Part shown: in pieces, positions 7,982-19,094 of the stretch
How positions within the stretch are numbered: the stretch's first letter is position 1
Layout of the letters: the number at the start of each line of letters is the position of its first letter
Source: Candidatus Brevundimonas colombiensis
GTDB taxonomy: Bacteria; Pseudomonadota; Alphaproteobacteria; Caulobacterales; Caulobacteraceae
Length of the DNA: 64,000 nucleotides
Direction: 5' to 3'
Assembly: GCA_029202665.1 (NCBI GenBank)
Contig: CP119326.1
Span: 2,542,001 to 2,606,000 of the forward strand
Notes under the pieces: model-generated
The model's input: only the letters and a program-made list of their open reading frames with translations
Database searches by the model: none
Told to the model about the DNA's origin: nothing
Translations under genes and position numbers: made by a program

Positions 7982-9292
7982 TCAGGTCAGGCTCGCGTCC
8001 TGCGCCAAAACCCGTTCGGCGCGTTCTGCGCGGCGCGCGGTGATCCAGGCGATCACGCCGGCCAGCGCCAGGACCAGGGCCGAGATATAGAAGCTAAGCC
8101 CCGGCGCATGGACGATCGCGTCGATGACGGCCAGCCCGTGCCGGTCCAGCCAGGTGGTCAGAGGCGCGAACCCGCCCCCGACCGACAGCGAATAGATCCA
8201 GCCGAAGAACAGGGGCGAGGCGACGCCGGCGATCGACGCCACGCTCATGGTGGCGCCCTGCAACTGCCCCTGCTCGCTTTCGGATACCTGCCGGGTCATC
8301 AGCGACTGCAGCGTCGGCATGGCCAGGCCCCACAGCGCGTTCGGAAGCATGGCCATCACGAACATCCAGCCCGTCGGCGCCCAGCCCATCATGGCGATGC
8401 CGCAGCTTCCCCCGACCAGGCCCAGCAGCATGGTCTTTCGATCGCCCAGCGCCTTGGTCACAGGTCCGACCACAAGCCCCTGAACGGTCATGTCCAACGC
8501 CCCGACCATCGCCAGCAGCAGCCCCACCTCGCGCGGCCCCCAACCGTAGCGGTATTGAGCATAGAGCACGAACACCGCCGAAAAGACGTGGTGGGCGAAG
8601 TGCAGCAGGAAGGTCACGCCGGCCAGGCCCGTCAACTCCGGGTGACGGCCCAGCAGCACCATCGCCCCGACCGGATTGGCGCGCCGCCAGCTGAACTTCA
8701 TCCGCTTCTCGACCGTCAGGCTCTCGGGCAGGATGATCAGGCCATAGAAGAAGGCGATCCCCGACATCAGGGCGGCGGCCCAGAAGGGCGCGCGCGGGCT
8801 GATCTCGCCCAGGAAGCCGCCGATGACCGGCCCCAGCACGAAGCCGCCGGAAAAGGCCGCGCCGATCAGGCCATAGGCCTTTGCCCGCCCCTCGACCGGA
8901 GTGACGTCGGCCATATAGGCGTAAATGGTGGTGAAACTGGACGAGGTGACGCCGGCCACGATCCGCCCGACCGCCAGCCACCACAGGTTCGGCGCAACCG
9001 CCATCAGCACATAGTCGATGGCCAGGCCGGCGCAGCTGAGCAGGATCACCGGCCGCCGCCCATATTGATCCGACAGGGAGCCGATGATCGGCGAGGCGAC
9101 AAACTGCATCCCCGCCCACAGCGCCACGAAAACCCCGTTGATGATCCCGGCCTGAGCGTTCGAGCCGACGAAATCTTCGATCAACTGCGGCAGGACGGGG
9201 ATGATGATGCCCATCGCCACGATGTCGAGCACCGCCGTCACGAAGATGAAGCCGATAGCCGCCTTCAATCGTCGTTCTGAAATGGCGGTCAT
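7982..9292 (-). CDS. MFS drug exporter, TetA-like
   Basis: A 436-residue major facilitator with about 12 hydrophobic helices. The loop 2-3 motif GSLSDQYGRRPVIL and the GFVLGPVIGGFLG motif C of helix 5 mark it as a proton antiporter of the TCR/Tet (DHA1) group. Such proteins export tetracycline or other small compounds across the inner membrane. True TetA determinants are usually plasmid-borne, and chromosomal relatives often have unknown substrates, so resistance should not be inferred. It is divergently oriented to ettA with about 180 bases between the two starts. No TetR-type repressor is adjacent. Confidence 0.85.
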   Translation of the reverse strand: MTAISERRLKAAIGFIFVTAVLDIVAMGIIIPVLPQLIEDFVGSNAQAGIINGVFVALWAGMQFVASPIIGSLSDQYGRRPVILLSCAGLAIDYVLMAVAPNLWWLAVGRIVAGVTSSSFTTIYAYMADVTPVEGRAKAYGLIGAAFSGGFVLGPVIGGFLGEISPRAPFWAAALMSGIAFFYGLIILPESLTVEKRMKFSWRRANPVGAMVLLGRHPELTGLAGVTFLLHFAHHVFSAVFVLYAQYRYGWGPREVGLLLAMVGALDMTVQGLVVGPVTKALGDRKTMLLGLVGGSCGIAMMGWAPTGWMFVMAMLPNALWGLAMPTLQSLMTRQVSESEQGQLQGATMSVASIAGVASPLFFGWIYSLSVGGGFAPLTTWLDRHGLAVIDAIVHAPGLSFYISALVLALAGVIAWITARRAERAERVLAQDASLT

Positions 9293-9472
9293 GGCGTGGT
9301 CTCGACTGTTTCGGTCAGGCTCATTAGCCGCGCGCCCGGGTTTCGCACAGGGCCGATTGCGGTCGTCGGCGGCCTGCCCGACCCTCGCCCTATTTGCCCT
9401 TCGCGCTCCGGGTCGCTACATCCGCCCGAACCTCCCACGTCAAGACGAACCCGAAGGGCGAAACCGCACCTC

Positions 9473-11140
9473 ATGGCGCAGCAATATATTTTCCAGATGC
9501 AGGGTCTGACCAAGACCTTCCCCGGCGGCCGCAAGATCTTCGAGAACATCTGGCTCAGCTTCTACAACGACGCCAAGATCGGCGTCGTCGGCGTCAACGG
9601 CTCGGGTAAGTCCACCCTGCTGAAGATCATGGCCGGCCTCGACAACGAGTTCACGGGCGAGGCCCGCGCGGCCGACGGCGTCAAGCGCGGCTATCTGGAA
9701 CAGGAGCCCCAGCTCGATCCCGCCCTGAACGTCCGCCAGAACGTCGAGGCCTGGTGCGAAGAAAAACAGTGGGTCAACCGCTTCAACGAGGTCGCCGCCG
9801 AACTGGGCGAAAACTACACCGACGACCTGATGGAGGAGATGACGTCTCTTCAGGAAAAGATCGACGCCGGCGACGTCTGGGACATCGACAGCCGTATTGA
9901 TCAGGCCATGGGCGCCCTGCGCTGCCCGCCCGACGACTGGGAAGTCACCAACCTGTCAGGCGGTGAGAAGCGCCGCGTGGCCCTGGCCCGCCTGCTGCTG
10001 TCCAAGCCTGACATGCTGCTGCTCGACGAACCGACCAACCACCTGGACGCCGAGTCCGTCGCCTGGCTGCAGCACCACCTGGAAAACTTCCCCGGCTGCG
10101 TCATCCTGGTGACCCACGACCGCTACTTCCTGGACCTCGTCACCAAATGGACGCTGGAGCTGGACCGCGGCAAGGGCCACCCGCACGAGGGCAACTACTC
10201 CTCGTGGCTGGAAGCCAAGCAGAAGCGCGTCGTTCAGGAGAACTCGGAATCCGAAGCCCGCCAGCGCGCCCTCACCCGCGAACTGGAATGGGTCCGTTCG
10301 GGCGCCAAGGCCCGCCAGGCCAAGTCCAAGGCCCGTCTGGCCGCCTATGAGCGGATGGTGGACGAGCAGGAATCGATGCGCGGCGCCCAGACCCACGCCC
10401 ACATCCAGATCCCGCCTGGCCCGCGTCTCGGCAATGTCGTGCTGGAAGTCGAAGGCCTGCAAAAATCCTATGGCGACAAAAACCTGTTCGACAACCTGAC
10501 CTTCAAACTGCCGCCCAACGGCATCGTCGGCGTCATCGGTCCCAACGGCGCCGGCAAGTCGACCATGTTCAAGCTGATCACCGGCCAGGAGCAACCCGAC
10601 GGCGGCACGATCAAGGTCGGCGAAACGGTCAAGCTGGCCTATGTCGACCAGTCGCGCGACGATCTGAAGCCGGAAGAAACCATCTGGCAGGCGATCAGCG
10701 GCGGCACCGACGTGATGATGGTGGGCAAGCGCGAGATTAACACCCGCGCCTATGTCGGCAGCTTCAACTTCAAGGGCGGCGACCAGCAGAAGAAGGTCGG
10801 CCAGTTGTCGGGCGGTGAGCGCAACCGCGTCCACCTGGCCAAGACCCTGGCCTCTGGCGGCAACCTGATCCTCCTCGACGAACCGACCAACGACCTGGAT
10901 ATCGAGACCCTTCAGAACCTCGAAGAGGCGCTGGAAGAGTTCGCGGGCTGCGCCGTGGTCATCTCCCACGACCGCTGGTTCCTAGACCGTCTGGCCACCC
11001 ACATTCTCGCTTTCGAGGGCGACGGCCACGTGGAATGGTTCGAGGGCAATTTCGAAGCCTACGAACAGGACAAGATGCGCCGCCTCGGCGCCGACAGCAT
11101 CATCCCCAAACGCATCCAGCACCAGAAGTTCGGTCGCTGA
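9473..11140 (+). CDS. ettA: Energy-dependent translational throttle protein EttA
   Basis: ABC-F ATPase that binds the ribosomal E site and gates entry into elongation according to ATP/ADP level. The ATG at 9473 gives 555 residues, the standard EttA length; the frame is open further upstream but has no family similarity there. Two ABC domains are present: Walker A GVNGSGKS at about 40-47 and GPNGAGKS at about 356-363, signatures LSGGEKRRVALARLL and LSGGERNRVHLAKTL, and Walker B LLLDEPTNHLD and LLDEPTNDLD. The region between them is rich in Lys/Arg and Glu (the arm and linker). There are no membrane segments, as expected for ABC-F. It is followed after 24 bases by the DUF433 gene. Confidence 0.96.
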   Translation: MAQQYIFQMQGLTKTFPGGRKIFENIWLSFYNDAKIGVVGVNGSGKSTLLKIMAGLDNEFTGEARAADGVKRGYLEQEPQLDPALNVRQNVEAWCEEKQWVNRFNEVAAELGENYTDDLMEEMTSLQEKIDAGDVWDIDSRIDQAMGALRCPPDDWEVTNLSGGEKRRVALARLLLSKPDMLLLDEPTNHLDAESVAWLQHHLENFPGCVILVTHDRYFLDLVTKWTLELDRGKGHPHEGNYSSWLEAKQKRVVQENSESEARQRALTRELEWVRSGAKARQAKSKARLAAYERMVDEQESMRGAQTHAHIQIPPGPRLGNVVLEVEGLQKSYGDKNLFDNLTFKLPPNGIVGVIGPNGAGKSTMFKLITGQEQPDGGTIKVGETVKLAYVDQSRDDLKPEETIWQAISGGTDVMMVGKREINTRAYVGSFNFKGGDQQKKVGQLSGGERNRVHLAKTLASGGNLILLDEPTNDLDIETLQNLEEALEEFAGCAVVISHDRWFLDRLATHILAFEGDGHVEWFEGNFEAYEQDKMRRLGADSIIPKRIQHQKFGR

Positions 11141-11164
11141 TCAAACCATGATAGGATGCGGGAC

Positions 11165-11392
11165 ATGAGCGATCTTCTGTCCCGCATCACTATCGACGCA
11201 AACCAGTGCGGGGGCCGCCCCTGCATTCGTGGAATGCGCATTCGGGTTCAGGATGTGCTGGACATGCTCGCGGGCGGGGCCAGTCACGAAGACATCCTGA
11301 CTGATTATCCCTATCTTGAGCCGGACGACATCCGCGCCAGCCTGGCCTATGCGGCCGCATCGATTGGCGACACGATTGTCATCGCCGCATGA
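11165..11392 (+). CDS. DUF433 antitoxin-like protein
   Basis: The 75-residue product matches the DUF433 pattern: RITIDANQCGGRPCIRGMRIRVQDVL, then a GASHEDILTDYPYLEPDDIRASLAYAA helix-turn-helix-like segment. DUF433 proteins are usually encoded directly before a PIN-like DUF5615 protein and are regarded as antitoxins of a type II module. I place the start at the ATG at 11165, preceded by AGGATGCGGGAC; an ATG nine bases earlier is possible but its GATAGG is too close. The stop overlaps the next ATG in ATGA. The role as antitoxin is inferred from family context. Confidence 0.85.
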   Translation: MSDLLSRITIDANQCGGRPCIRGMRIRVQDVLDMLAGGASHEDILTDYPYLEPDDIRASLAYAAASIGDTIVIAA

Positions 11393-11721
11393 AGTTCGTC
11401 GTCGACGCCCAGTTGCCGCCATCGCTCGCCGACTGGCTGAAGACGCAGGGGCACGATGCAGACCATGTTTCCACCCTGCTTGCACTTGATGCGTCCGATG
11501 ATGACATCTGGCGTCTGGCCAGGACGGAGCACCGCATTATCGTCACCAAGGACCGGGATTTCGCTCTGTGGGCCTCGGACCGACGTGAAGGCCCCCAGGT
11601 CGTCTGGCTTCGCATCGGTAATGCGACGACCCCCTCGCTGTTGACGTGGCTGACGCCAAAGTGGTCTCTGATTCAGGATCGGCTGAACGAGGATGTTCAT
11701 CTGATCGAGGTGCGCGCATGA
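11389..11721 (+). CDS. DUF5615 PIN-like toxin candidate
   Basis: The 110-residue protein has the compact Mut7-C/PIN-like arrangement: FVVDAQLPPSLADWL with Asp6, GHDADHV, an acidic cluster at 37-39 (SDDDIW) and VTKDRDFA with Asp55 and Asp57. These positions form the metal site in PIN nucleases. Family members are predicted RNases paired with DUF433. It overlaps the DUF433 gene by 4 bases upstream and the dehydrogenase start by 4 bases downstream (ATGA at both junctions). Full-length and with intact acidic residues, it looks functional. Toxicity is not shown by sequence. Confidence 0.82.
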   Translation: MKFVVDAQLPPSLADWLKTQGHDADHVSTLLALDASDDDIWRLARTEHRIIVTKDRDFALWASDRREGPQVVWLRIGNATTPSLLTWLTPKWSLIQDRLNEDVHLIEVRA

Positions 11722-12644
11722 CCCAACGCCCCGCCGTTCTCATCATGCAGCGGCATCTGGCGCCGCTTTCCGGCTTTCTGGAGAGCGCCTATGACGTCTA
11801 CCGCTTCTGGGAGGGGCCGCCGGTCGAGGCCGCCCACGATATCCGCGTCATGGTCGTCGCCGGGGAATATCCGCTCGACAAGGCGCTGATCGAGAAACTG
11901 CCCAATCTCGGCCTGATCGCCTGTTTCACCTCCGGCTATGACGGCATCGACATCGAATGGTGCCGGGCGCGCGGCCTGCCCGTCACCCATGCGCCGGGCG
12001 TCAATCACGAGGACGTCGCCGATCACGCCCTGGGTCTGATCCTGGCCGCCCGGCGCCAGATCGCCACGGGTGACCGTCAGGTCCGGTCAGGCGGCTGGAC
12101 GATCGAAACCCGCACCATCACCGCCTCCATCGGCGAGCAGAAGCTGGGCGTCGTCGGTCTGGGCCATATCGGCAAGGCCGTCGCCCGGCGCGCCGAGGCC
12201 TTCCGCATGGCTGTCAGCTGGTGGGGTCCGCGTCCGCACGAGGCCGAATGGCCGCGCGCCGACACGCTGCTGGCTCTCGCCAAGGCCAGCGACATTCTGG
12301 TGGTCGCGTGCAAGGCGGACGAGACCAATCGCGGCCTGATTTCGCGCCAAGTTCTTGACGCGCTTGGCCCGGACGGCCTGCTGGTCAATGTCTCGCGCGG
12401 CCAGGTGGTGGACGAAGACGCCCTGATCGCCGCCCTGAAGTCAGGCACGCTTGGCCAGGCCGCGCTGGACGTCTTCGTCGAGGAACCGACCGATCCGGCC
12501 CGCTGGACCGACGTGCCCAACACCCTGCTGACGCCCCACACCGGCGGCGCCACGACCGCCGGGGTTCAGGGCATGTTGGTGCTTATGATCGAGAACCTTC
12601 AGGCCTATTTCGCAGGCGAGCCCTTGAAGACGCCGGTTTCCTAG
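11718..12644 (+). CDS. D-2-hydroxyacid dehydrogenase
   Basis: NAD(P)-dependent dehydrogenase of the D-isomer-specific family, 308 residues from the ATG at 11718 that overlaps the DUF5615 stop. The Rossmann motif GVVGLGHIGKAVARRAEAF is clear. The catalytic triad is represented by the Arg in NVSRGQVVDEDAL, the Glu in FVEEPTDP and the His in TPHTGG. Members reduce glyoxylate, hydroxypyruvate or other 2-oxoacids; the closest general resemblance is to hydroxypyruvate/glyoxylate reductases. The enzyme is cytoplasmic. It is the third gene of a tightly overlapping operon behind a toxin-antitoxin-like pair, an unusual partner. A separate promoter inside the toxin gene cannot be excluded. Confidence 0.9.
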   Translation: MTQRPAVLIMQRHLAPLSGFLESAYDVYRFWEGPPVEAAHDIRVMVVAGEYPLDKALIEKLPNLGLIACFTSGYDGIDIEWCRARGLPVTHAPGVNHEDVADHALGLILAARRQIATGDRQVRSGGWTIETRTITASIGEQKLGVVGLGHIGKAVARRAEAFRMAVSWWGPRPHEAEWPRADTLLALAKASDILVVACKADETNRGLISRQVLDALGPDGLLVNVSRGQVVDEDALIAALKSGTLGQAALDVFVEEPTDPARWTDVPNTLLTPHTGGATTAGVQGMLVLMIENLQAYFAGEPLKTPVS

Positions 12645-12655
12645 TCGGATTTTGC

Positions 12656-12685
12656 TTGCCAAATCACATAAGGATATCCTTATGT
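12656..12685 (+). promoter_or_regulatory. Candidate promoter of the methionine operon
   Basis: TTGCCA at 12656-12661 and TTATGT at 12680-12685 are 18 bases apart. A start site six to seven bases downstream would fall on the A of the ATG at 12692, which would make a leaderless mRNA; no Shine-Dalgarno sequence precedes that ATG. The 28-base palindrome covers the spacer and the -10, so a bound regulator would block polymerase. Confidence 0.45.
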
Positions 12686-12689
12686 GATT
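12662..12689. promoter_or_regulatory. 28-bp perfect palindromic operator
   Basis: The half-site AATCACATAAGGAT is followed at once by its exact reverse complement, giving 28 bases of uninterrupted dyad symmetry centred between 12675 and 12676. It ends two bases before the ATG of an ArsR-family regulator. Dimeric ArsR proteins bind such dyads, so autoregulation and control of the downstream met genes is the natural reading. The binding protein is inferred. Confidence 0.8.
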
Positions 12690-12691
12690 AT

Positions 12692-13651
12692 ATGAGCCTG
12701 TCCGCCGATCAGACCGTCGAAGCCCTGCGCGCCGCTGGCGAGCCCACCCGTTTGCGCGTCCTTTCCCTGCTGGCGGGCGAAGAGCTGTCGGTCATGGAGA
12801 TGTCGCGGATTCTGGATCAGAGCCAGCCCCGCGTCTCGCGCCATCTGAAACTGATGACAGACGCCGGCCTGATCGAACGCTTCCCGGACGGCGCCCGCGT
12901 CTATTACCGCCTGTCGCATGACGCCCAGGCCCGCCGCCTGATCGACACGGTGCTGGACATTCTGGCCGAGGATGCGGGCGAGGCGGACCATCGCCGCCTC
13001 GATGAGGTCCGCAAGGACCGCGAGGAAGCCGCCGTCAGCTATTTCGAACAGGTCGCGCCCCAGTGGGACCGCCTGCGCAGCCTCTATGTCAGCGAAAGCG
13101 CCGTCGAGGCCGCGCTGGAGAAGGCTGTCGGCCCCGGCCCGTTCGAGCGCGTCGTCGATCTGGGCACAGGCTCGGGCCGGATGCTGACCCTGTTCGGCAA
13201 GAAGGCGAAGATGTCGGTCGGGCTGGATCTCAGCCAGAACATGCTCAACATCGCCCGCACCAACGTCACAAAGGCGGGCGTGGAGCAGGTCGAACTGCGC
13301 CACGGCGACATCTTCGCCACCCGCCTGCCCGCTGCCAGCGCCGATCTGGTGATCGTGCATCAGGTGCTGCACTACCTGTCCGATCCGTCCGCCGCCGTCG
13401 CCGAGGCCGCTCGCCTGGTCAGCCCGAACGGGCGTCTGGTCATCATCGACTTCGCCCCGCACGACTTTGAACACATGCGCGAGGCGCACCAGCATCGCCG
13501 CCTCGGCTTCGCGGACAGCGAGATCAACGGCTGGCTGCTTGACGGCGGCTTGACGCCTTCCGCCCCCATCGCCCTGCCGCATGACGCCGAGGGCCTGACC
13601 GTGACCATCTGGACGGCGGAACGTCGCCTCCAGGACAGAAAGACCGCCTGA
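12692..13651 (+). CDS. ArsR-family regulator fused to SAM methyltransferase
   Basis: A 319-residue two-domain protein. Residues 1 to about 100 form an ArsR winged helix (LRAAGEPTRLRVLSLLAGEELSVMEMSRILDQSQPRVSRHL). From about 125 a class I methyltransferase fold follows, with the SAM-binding motif VVDLGTGSG at 154-162, the acidic GLDLSQNML, and ADLVIVHQVLHYLSD. ArsR regulators of this design are known next to methionine-cycle genes in Proteobacteria, where S-adenosylhomocysteine or SAM is the signal (SahR type). It lacks the Cys-rich metal motif of ArsR/SmtB sensors. The start at 12692 directly follows the palindrome at 12662-12689. Its TGA overlaps the metF ATG by one base, so regulator and enzymes are one operon. 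Confidence 0.9.
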   Translation: MSLSADQTVEALRAAGEPTRLRVLSLLAGEELSVMEMSRILDQSQPRVSRHLKLMTDAGLIERFPDGARVYYRLSHDAQARRLIDTVLDILAEDAGEADHRRLDEVRKDREEAAVSYFEQVAPQWDRLRSLYVSESAVEAALEKAVGPGPFERVVDLGTGSGRMLTLFGKKAKMSVGLDLSQNMLNIARTNVTKAGVEQVELRHGDIFATRLPAASADLVIVHQVLHYLSDPSAAVAEAARLVSPNGRLVIIDFAPHDFEHMREAHQHRRLGFADSEINGWLLDGGLTPSAPIALPHDAEGLTVTIWTAERRLQDRKTA

Positions 13652-14592
13652 TGGCATCGCTTGCTGAAGCCCGCGCCCTGCTGCTCTCCCCTTTGGGCCC
13701 CGTCGCCCGTGCGGGTTCGAACCGCGACGAGGTGCGCGTCTCGTTCGAGTTCTTCCCGCCCAAATCGGATGAGGCAGAGGCCAATCTGTGGAAGGCGATC
13801 CGTCGGCTGGAGCCGCTGAACCCCGCATTCGTCTCGGTCACCTACGGCGCTGGCGGATCGACGCGTGAGAGGACGCACCGCACGGTCCAGCGCATCATCA
13901 CCGAAACCAGCCTTCGCCCCGCCGCCCATCTGACCTGCGTCGACGCCAGCCGCGACGAGGTCGATGAGGTCATCGAAGGCTACAAGACCATCGGCGTCGA
14001 TCACATCGTCGCCCTGCGCGGCGATCCGCCGGGCGCATCAGGCATCGGCGGCGCCTATCAGCCTCGCGCGGACGGCTACGCAAACGCCACCGAACTGACC
14101 GCCGCCATCGACCGCATCGGCGGCTTCGACATCACCGTCGGCGCCTATCCCGAACGCCACCCCGAAAGCCCGTCCATCGACCACGACATCGAGGTGTTGA
14201 AGGCCAAGGTGGATGCGGGCGCCACCCGCGCGGTCAGCCAGTTCTTCTTCGACATCGACGCCTTCCTGCGTTTCCGCGACCGGGTGCGGGCGGCGGGCGT
14301 GACCATTCCCCTGATCCCCGGCGTCATGCCGGTGTCCAACTTCAATGGCCTGAGGCGGATGTGCGGATCGTGCGGCACGTCCGTACCGGACTGGCTGGCG
14401 GGACACTTCGACGGGCTTGATGATGACCCTGAGACCCGCAAGCTTCTGGCGGCCTCCGTCGCCGCCGAAACCTGCGCCCGGCTGCAGGAAGAGGGGTTCT
14501 CGGACTTCCACTTCTACACCCTGAACCGCGCCGATCTGGTCTATGCGATCTGTCGCGTGCTGGGTGTTCGTGAAACCAAGGCAGTCGCGTAA
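13651..14592 (+). CDS. metF: Methylenetetrahydrofolate reductase
   Basis: MetF reduces 5,10-methylene-THF to 5-methyl-THF, the methyl donor for methionine synthase, using FAD. The 313-residue protein shows VSFEFFPPKSDEAEANLW with the conserved catalytic Glu, FVSVTYGAGGSTRERT, a HLTCVDASRDEVDEV strand, ALRGDPPG, the GAYPERHPESPS loop and RAVSQFFFD. It starts at an ATG sharing its A with the TGA of the regulator gene and ends TAATG into metH1. The single-base overlaps on both sides indicate translational coupling. The length is near the usual bacterial 290-310; about 25 extra residues precede the first strand. Confidence 0.97.
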   Translation: MASLAEARALLLSPLGPVARAGSNRDEVRVSFEFFPPKSDEAEANLWKAIRRLEPLNPAFVSVTYGAGGSTRERTHRTVQRIITETSLRPAAHLTCVDASRDEVDEVIEGYKTIGVDHIVALRGDPPGASGIGGAYQPRADGYANATELTAAIDRIGGFDITVGAYPERHPESPSIDHDIEVLKAKVDAGATRAVSQFFFDIDAFLRFRDRVRAAGVTIPLIPGVMPVSNFNGLRRMCGSCGTSVPDWLAGHFDGLDDDPETRKLLAASVAAETCARLQEEGFSDFHFYTLNRADLVYAICRVLGVRETKAVA

Positions 14593-15685
14593 TGACCTCC
14601 CCCCTGACCCGGCCAGAACGGATCGCCGCCCTGCACGCGGCGGCCAAGGACCGCATTCTGGTCCTCGACGGATCGTGGGGCGTCATGATCCAGCGGCGCG
14701 GGCTGGACGAGGCCGATTTCCGCGCCGACCGCTTCGTCGCCGCCAACGGCTATGACGAAAAGCACCAGATGAAGGGGAACAACGACATCCTCTGCATCAC
14801 CCGACCCGACGTCATCTCAGACCTGCACGACCAGTATTACGGGGCGGGCGCCGACATATCGGAGACCAACACCTTCTCCGGCACCACCATCGCCCAGGAA
14901 GACTATCGGCTGGACGCGCAAGCCGTGTGGGACATCAATCTGCAAGGCGCCCGGCTGGCCCGCGCCGCCGCCGACCGATGGACCGAAAAGGAGCCGCACA
15001 AGCCGCGCTTCGCCGCCGGTTCCATCGGCCCGTTAAACAAGATGCTGTCCATGTCGTCCGACGTGAACGATCCCGGCGCCCGCAGCGTGACCTTCGATCA
15101 GGTCTATGAAGCCTATCGCCATCAGGTGAAGGCGCTGAACGAAGGCGGCGTGGACCTGTATCTGATTGAAACCATCACCGACACGCTGAACTGCAAGGCC
15201 TGCATCAAGGCGATCAAGGACTTGGAGGACGAGGGGCTGGAGCCCCTGCCCATCTGGATTTCCGGCACCATTACCGACCGTTCGGGCCGCACCCTGTCGG
15301 GTCAAACGGCAGAGGGGTTCTGGAACAGCGTGCGCCACGCCAAACCTTTCGCGGTCGGTTTCAACTGCGCCCTGGGGGCCGACCTGATGCGGCCCTTCAT
15401 CGCCGAACTCAGCCGCGTCGCCGACACCCTGGTCGCCGCCTATCCCAACGCGGGCCTGCCCAACGCCATGGGCCAGTACGACGAACAACCCCACGAGACC
15501 GCCCATTTCATCGAGGAATGGGCCGCCTCGGGCCTGGTCAACATCGTCGGCGGCTGCTGCGGCACGACGCCGGAGCACATTCGCCACGTCGCCGAGGAAG
15601 TCGCCCCGCTGAAACCGCGCGCCATCCCCGAACGCCCGGTGGCCATGCGCCTGTCGGGGTTGGAACCCTTCGAGTTGGCTTCCTG

Positions 15686-15686
<1 letters not shown>
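14592..15686 (+). CDS. metH1: Methionine synthase, homocysteine-binding subunit
   Basis: This 364-residue protein corresponds to the N-terminal homocysteine-methyltransferase module of cobalamin-dependent MetH. The barrel begins ILVLDGSWGVMIQRRGL. Zinc ligands are visible as Cys259 in GFNCALG and Cys322/Cys323 in GGCCGTTPEHI. NTFSGTTIAQEDY and GPLNKMLS also fit MetH rather than the short betaine- or SAM-using relatives. In E. coli this module is part of one polypeptide of about 1,230 residues; here a TGATG junction separates it from the folate and cobalamin modules. Both parts are intact with good termini, so this is a gene split, not a frameshift artefact. The enzyme is cytoplasmic. Confidence 0.93.
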
Positions 15687-18339
<2,653 letters not shown>

Positions 18340-18352
<13 letters not shown>

Positions 18353-18371
18353 CTGAGGCCAGACCGCCGTT
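18340..18371 (+). terminator. Hairpin at the end of the met operon
   Basis: AACGGCGGCCTG (18340-18351) pairs with CAGACCGCCGTT (18360-18371) with one G-T pair and an 8-base loop. The metH2 stop lies in and beside the stem. No T-tract follows, so it may work only with help or as a 3' stabiliser. Confidence 0.5.
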
Positions 18372-18401
18372 CGCCGTCAGCTCGGCAGAGCTTACACAGC
18401 C

Positions 18402-18956
18402 TTAGTTGATGCCGACGCTTTCCAGCGTGGCGGGCGGCGTGGTGATGTTCTCGCGAATACGACGCGCGGCGTGTTCACAACGGCCCGGCAGGCCGAAGAA
18501 CAGGCCGAACGACTGGCTGCGCGCTTCGGCGTCCGGGTTGTCGATCAGAGTGGCCCACTGGGCCTTGACCGCAGCGACGGCGCGCTCCGCCTCGGCCTTG
18601 CTGGCGGCCGATTGACGCGGCGCGGCGACGGCAAGAGCCGTGCGGAAATCCTGCGCCTCTAGCCGCCCCAGACGCACCAGTTCAACATCCTCCGGCGCAT
18701 GCGCCGGCAGGGTGTCGCCTAGATCAGCATGACCGCTGACCAGCGCGTCGCACCACGCCACCAACGGATAGTCGGCGCTGGGCGCCCCGCGGGGCAGCGG
18801 GCGCGCATAGGCGATCGCCTCGCGCGTCTTCAGCGCATCTGCGCTTTCCGCCGAGCGATTGCCCGTGACGATCGGACCGTCCTGCGATTGCGCCATGACC
18901 GGCCCGGCGGCCAGCACGGACAGAACGGAGAGAGCGGGAGCGAGCAGTTTCAGCAT
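18402..18956 (-). CDS. Hypothetical secreted protein
   Basis: I do not recognise a family. The 184-residue product has a clear Sec signal peptide (MLKLLAPALSVLSVLAAGPVMA, cut after AMA-type VMA before QSQDG), so it is periplasmic. The mature part is Ala-rich and helical, with two Cys residues (in AWCDALV and GRCEHAARR) that could form a disulfide. The segment DNPDAEARSQSFGLFFGLPGRC is the most distinctive. It is convergent with metH2 and upstream of nothing on its strand except the TonB receptor terminator, so it is probably monocistronic. The third-position GC pattern is normal for this genome. Confidence 0.75.
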   Translation of the reverse strand: MLKLLAPALSVLSVLAAGPVMAQSQDGPIVTGNRSAESADALKTREAIAYARPLPRGAPSADYPLVAWCDALVSGHADLGDTLPAHAPEDVELVRLGRLEAQDFRTALAVAAPRQSAASKAEAERAVAAVKAQWATLIDNPDAEARSQSFGLFFGLPGRCEHAARRIRENITTPPATLESVGIN

Positions 18957-19040
18957 GATCTTCCTTCAATGCGACGCAAACGAGCGCCGATCACTAACGC
19001 TCGCCCGCCCTGATGGTTTTTCTACGGCGACGCTCAAACG

Positions 19041-19070
19041 AAAAAGGCGGCGGAGCGTTGCCCCGCCGCC
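19041..19070 (-). terminator. Intrinsic terminator of the TonB receptor gene
   Basis: On the minus strand GGCGGCGG (19070-19063) pairs with CCGCCGCC (19053-19046), and TTTTT follows (19045-19041). This strong GC stem with a U-run lies 25 bases past the receptor stop. Confidence 0.85.
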
Positions 19071-19094
19071 CTCCTTCCTCGATCCTGTTAGGAC

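Noticed and set aside
13705..13735. GGTTCGAACC resembling a tRNA T-loop
   Set aside because: Lies inside metF in frame and no cloverleaf surrounds it.
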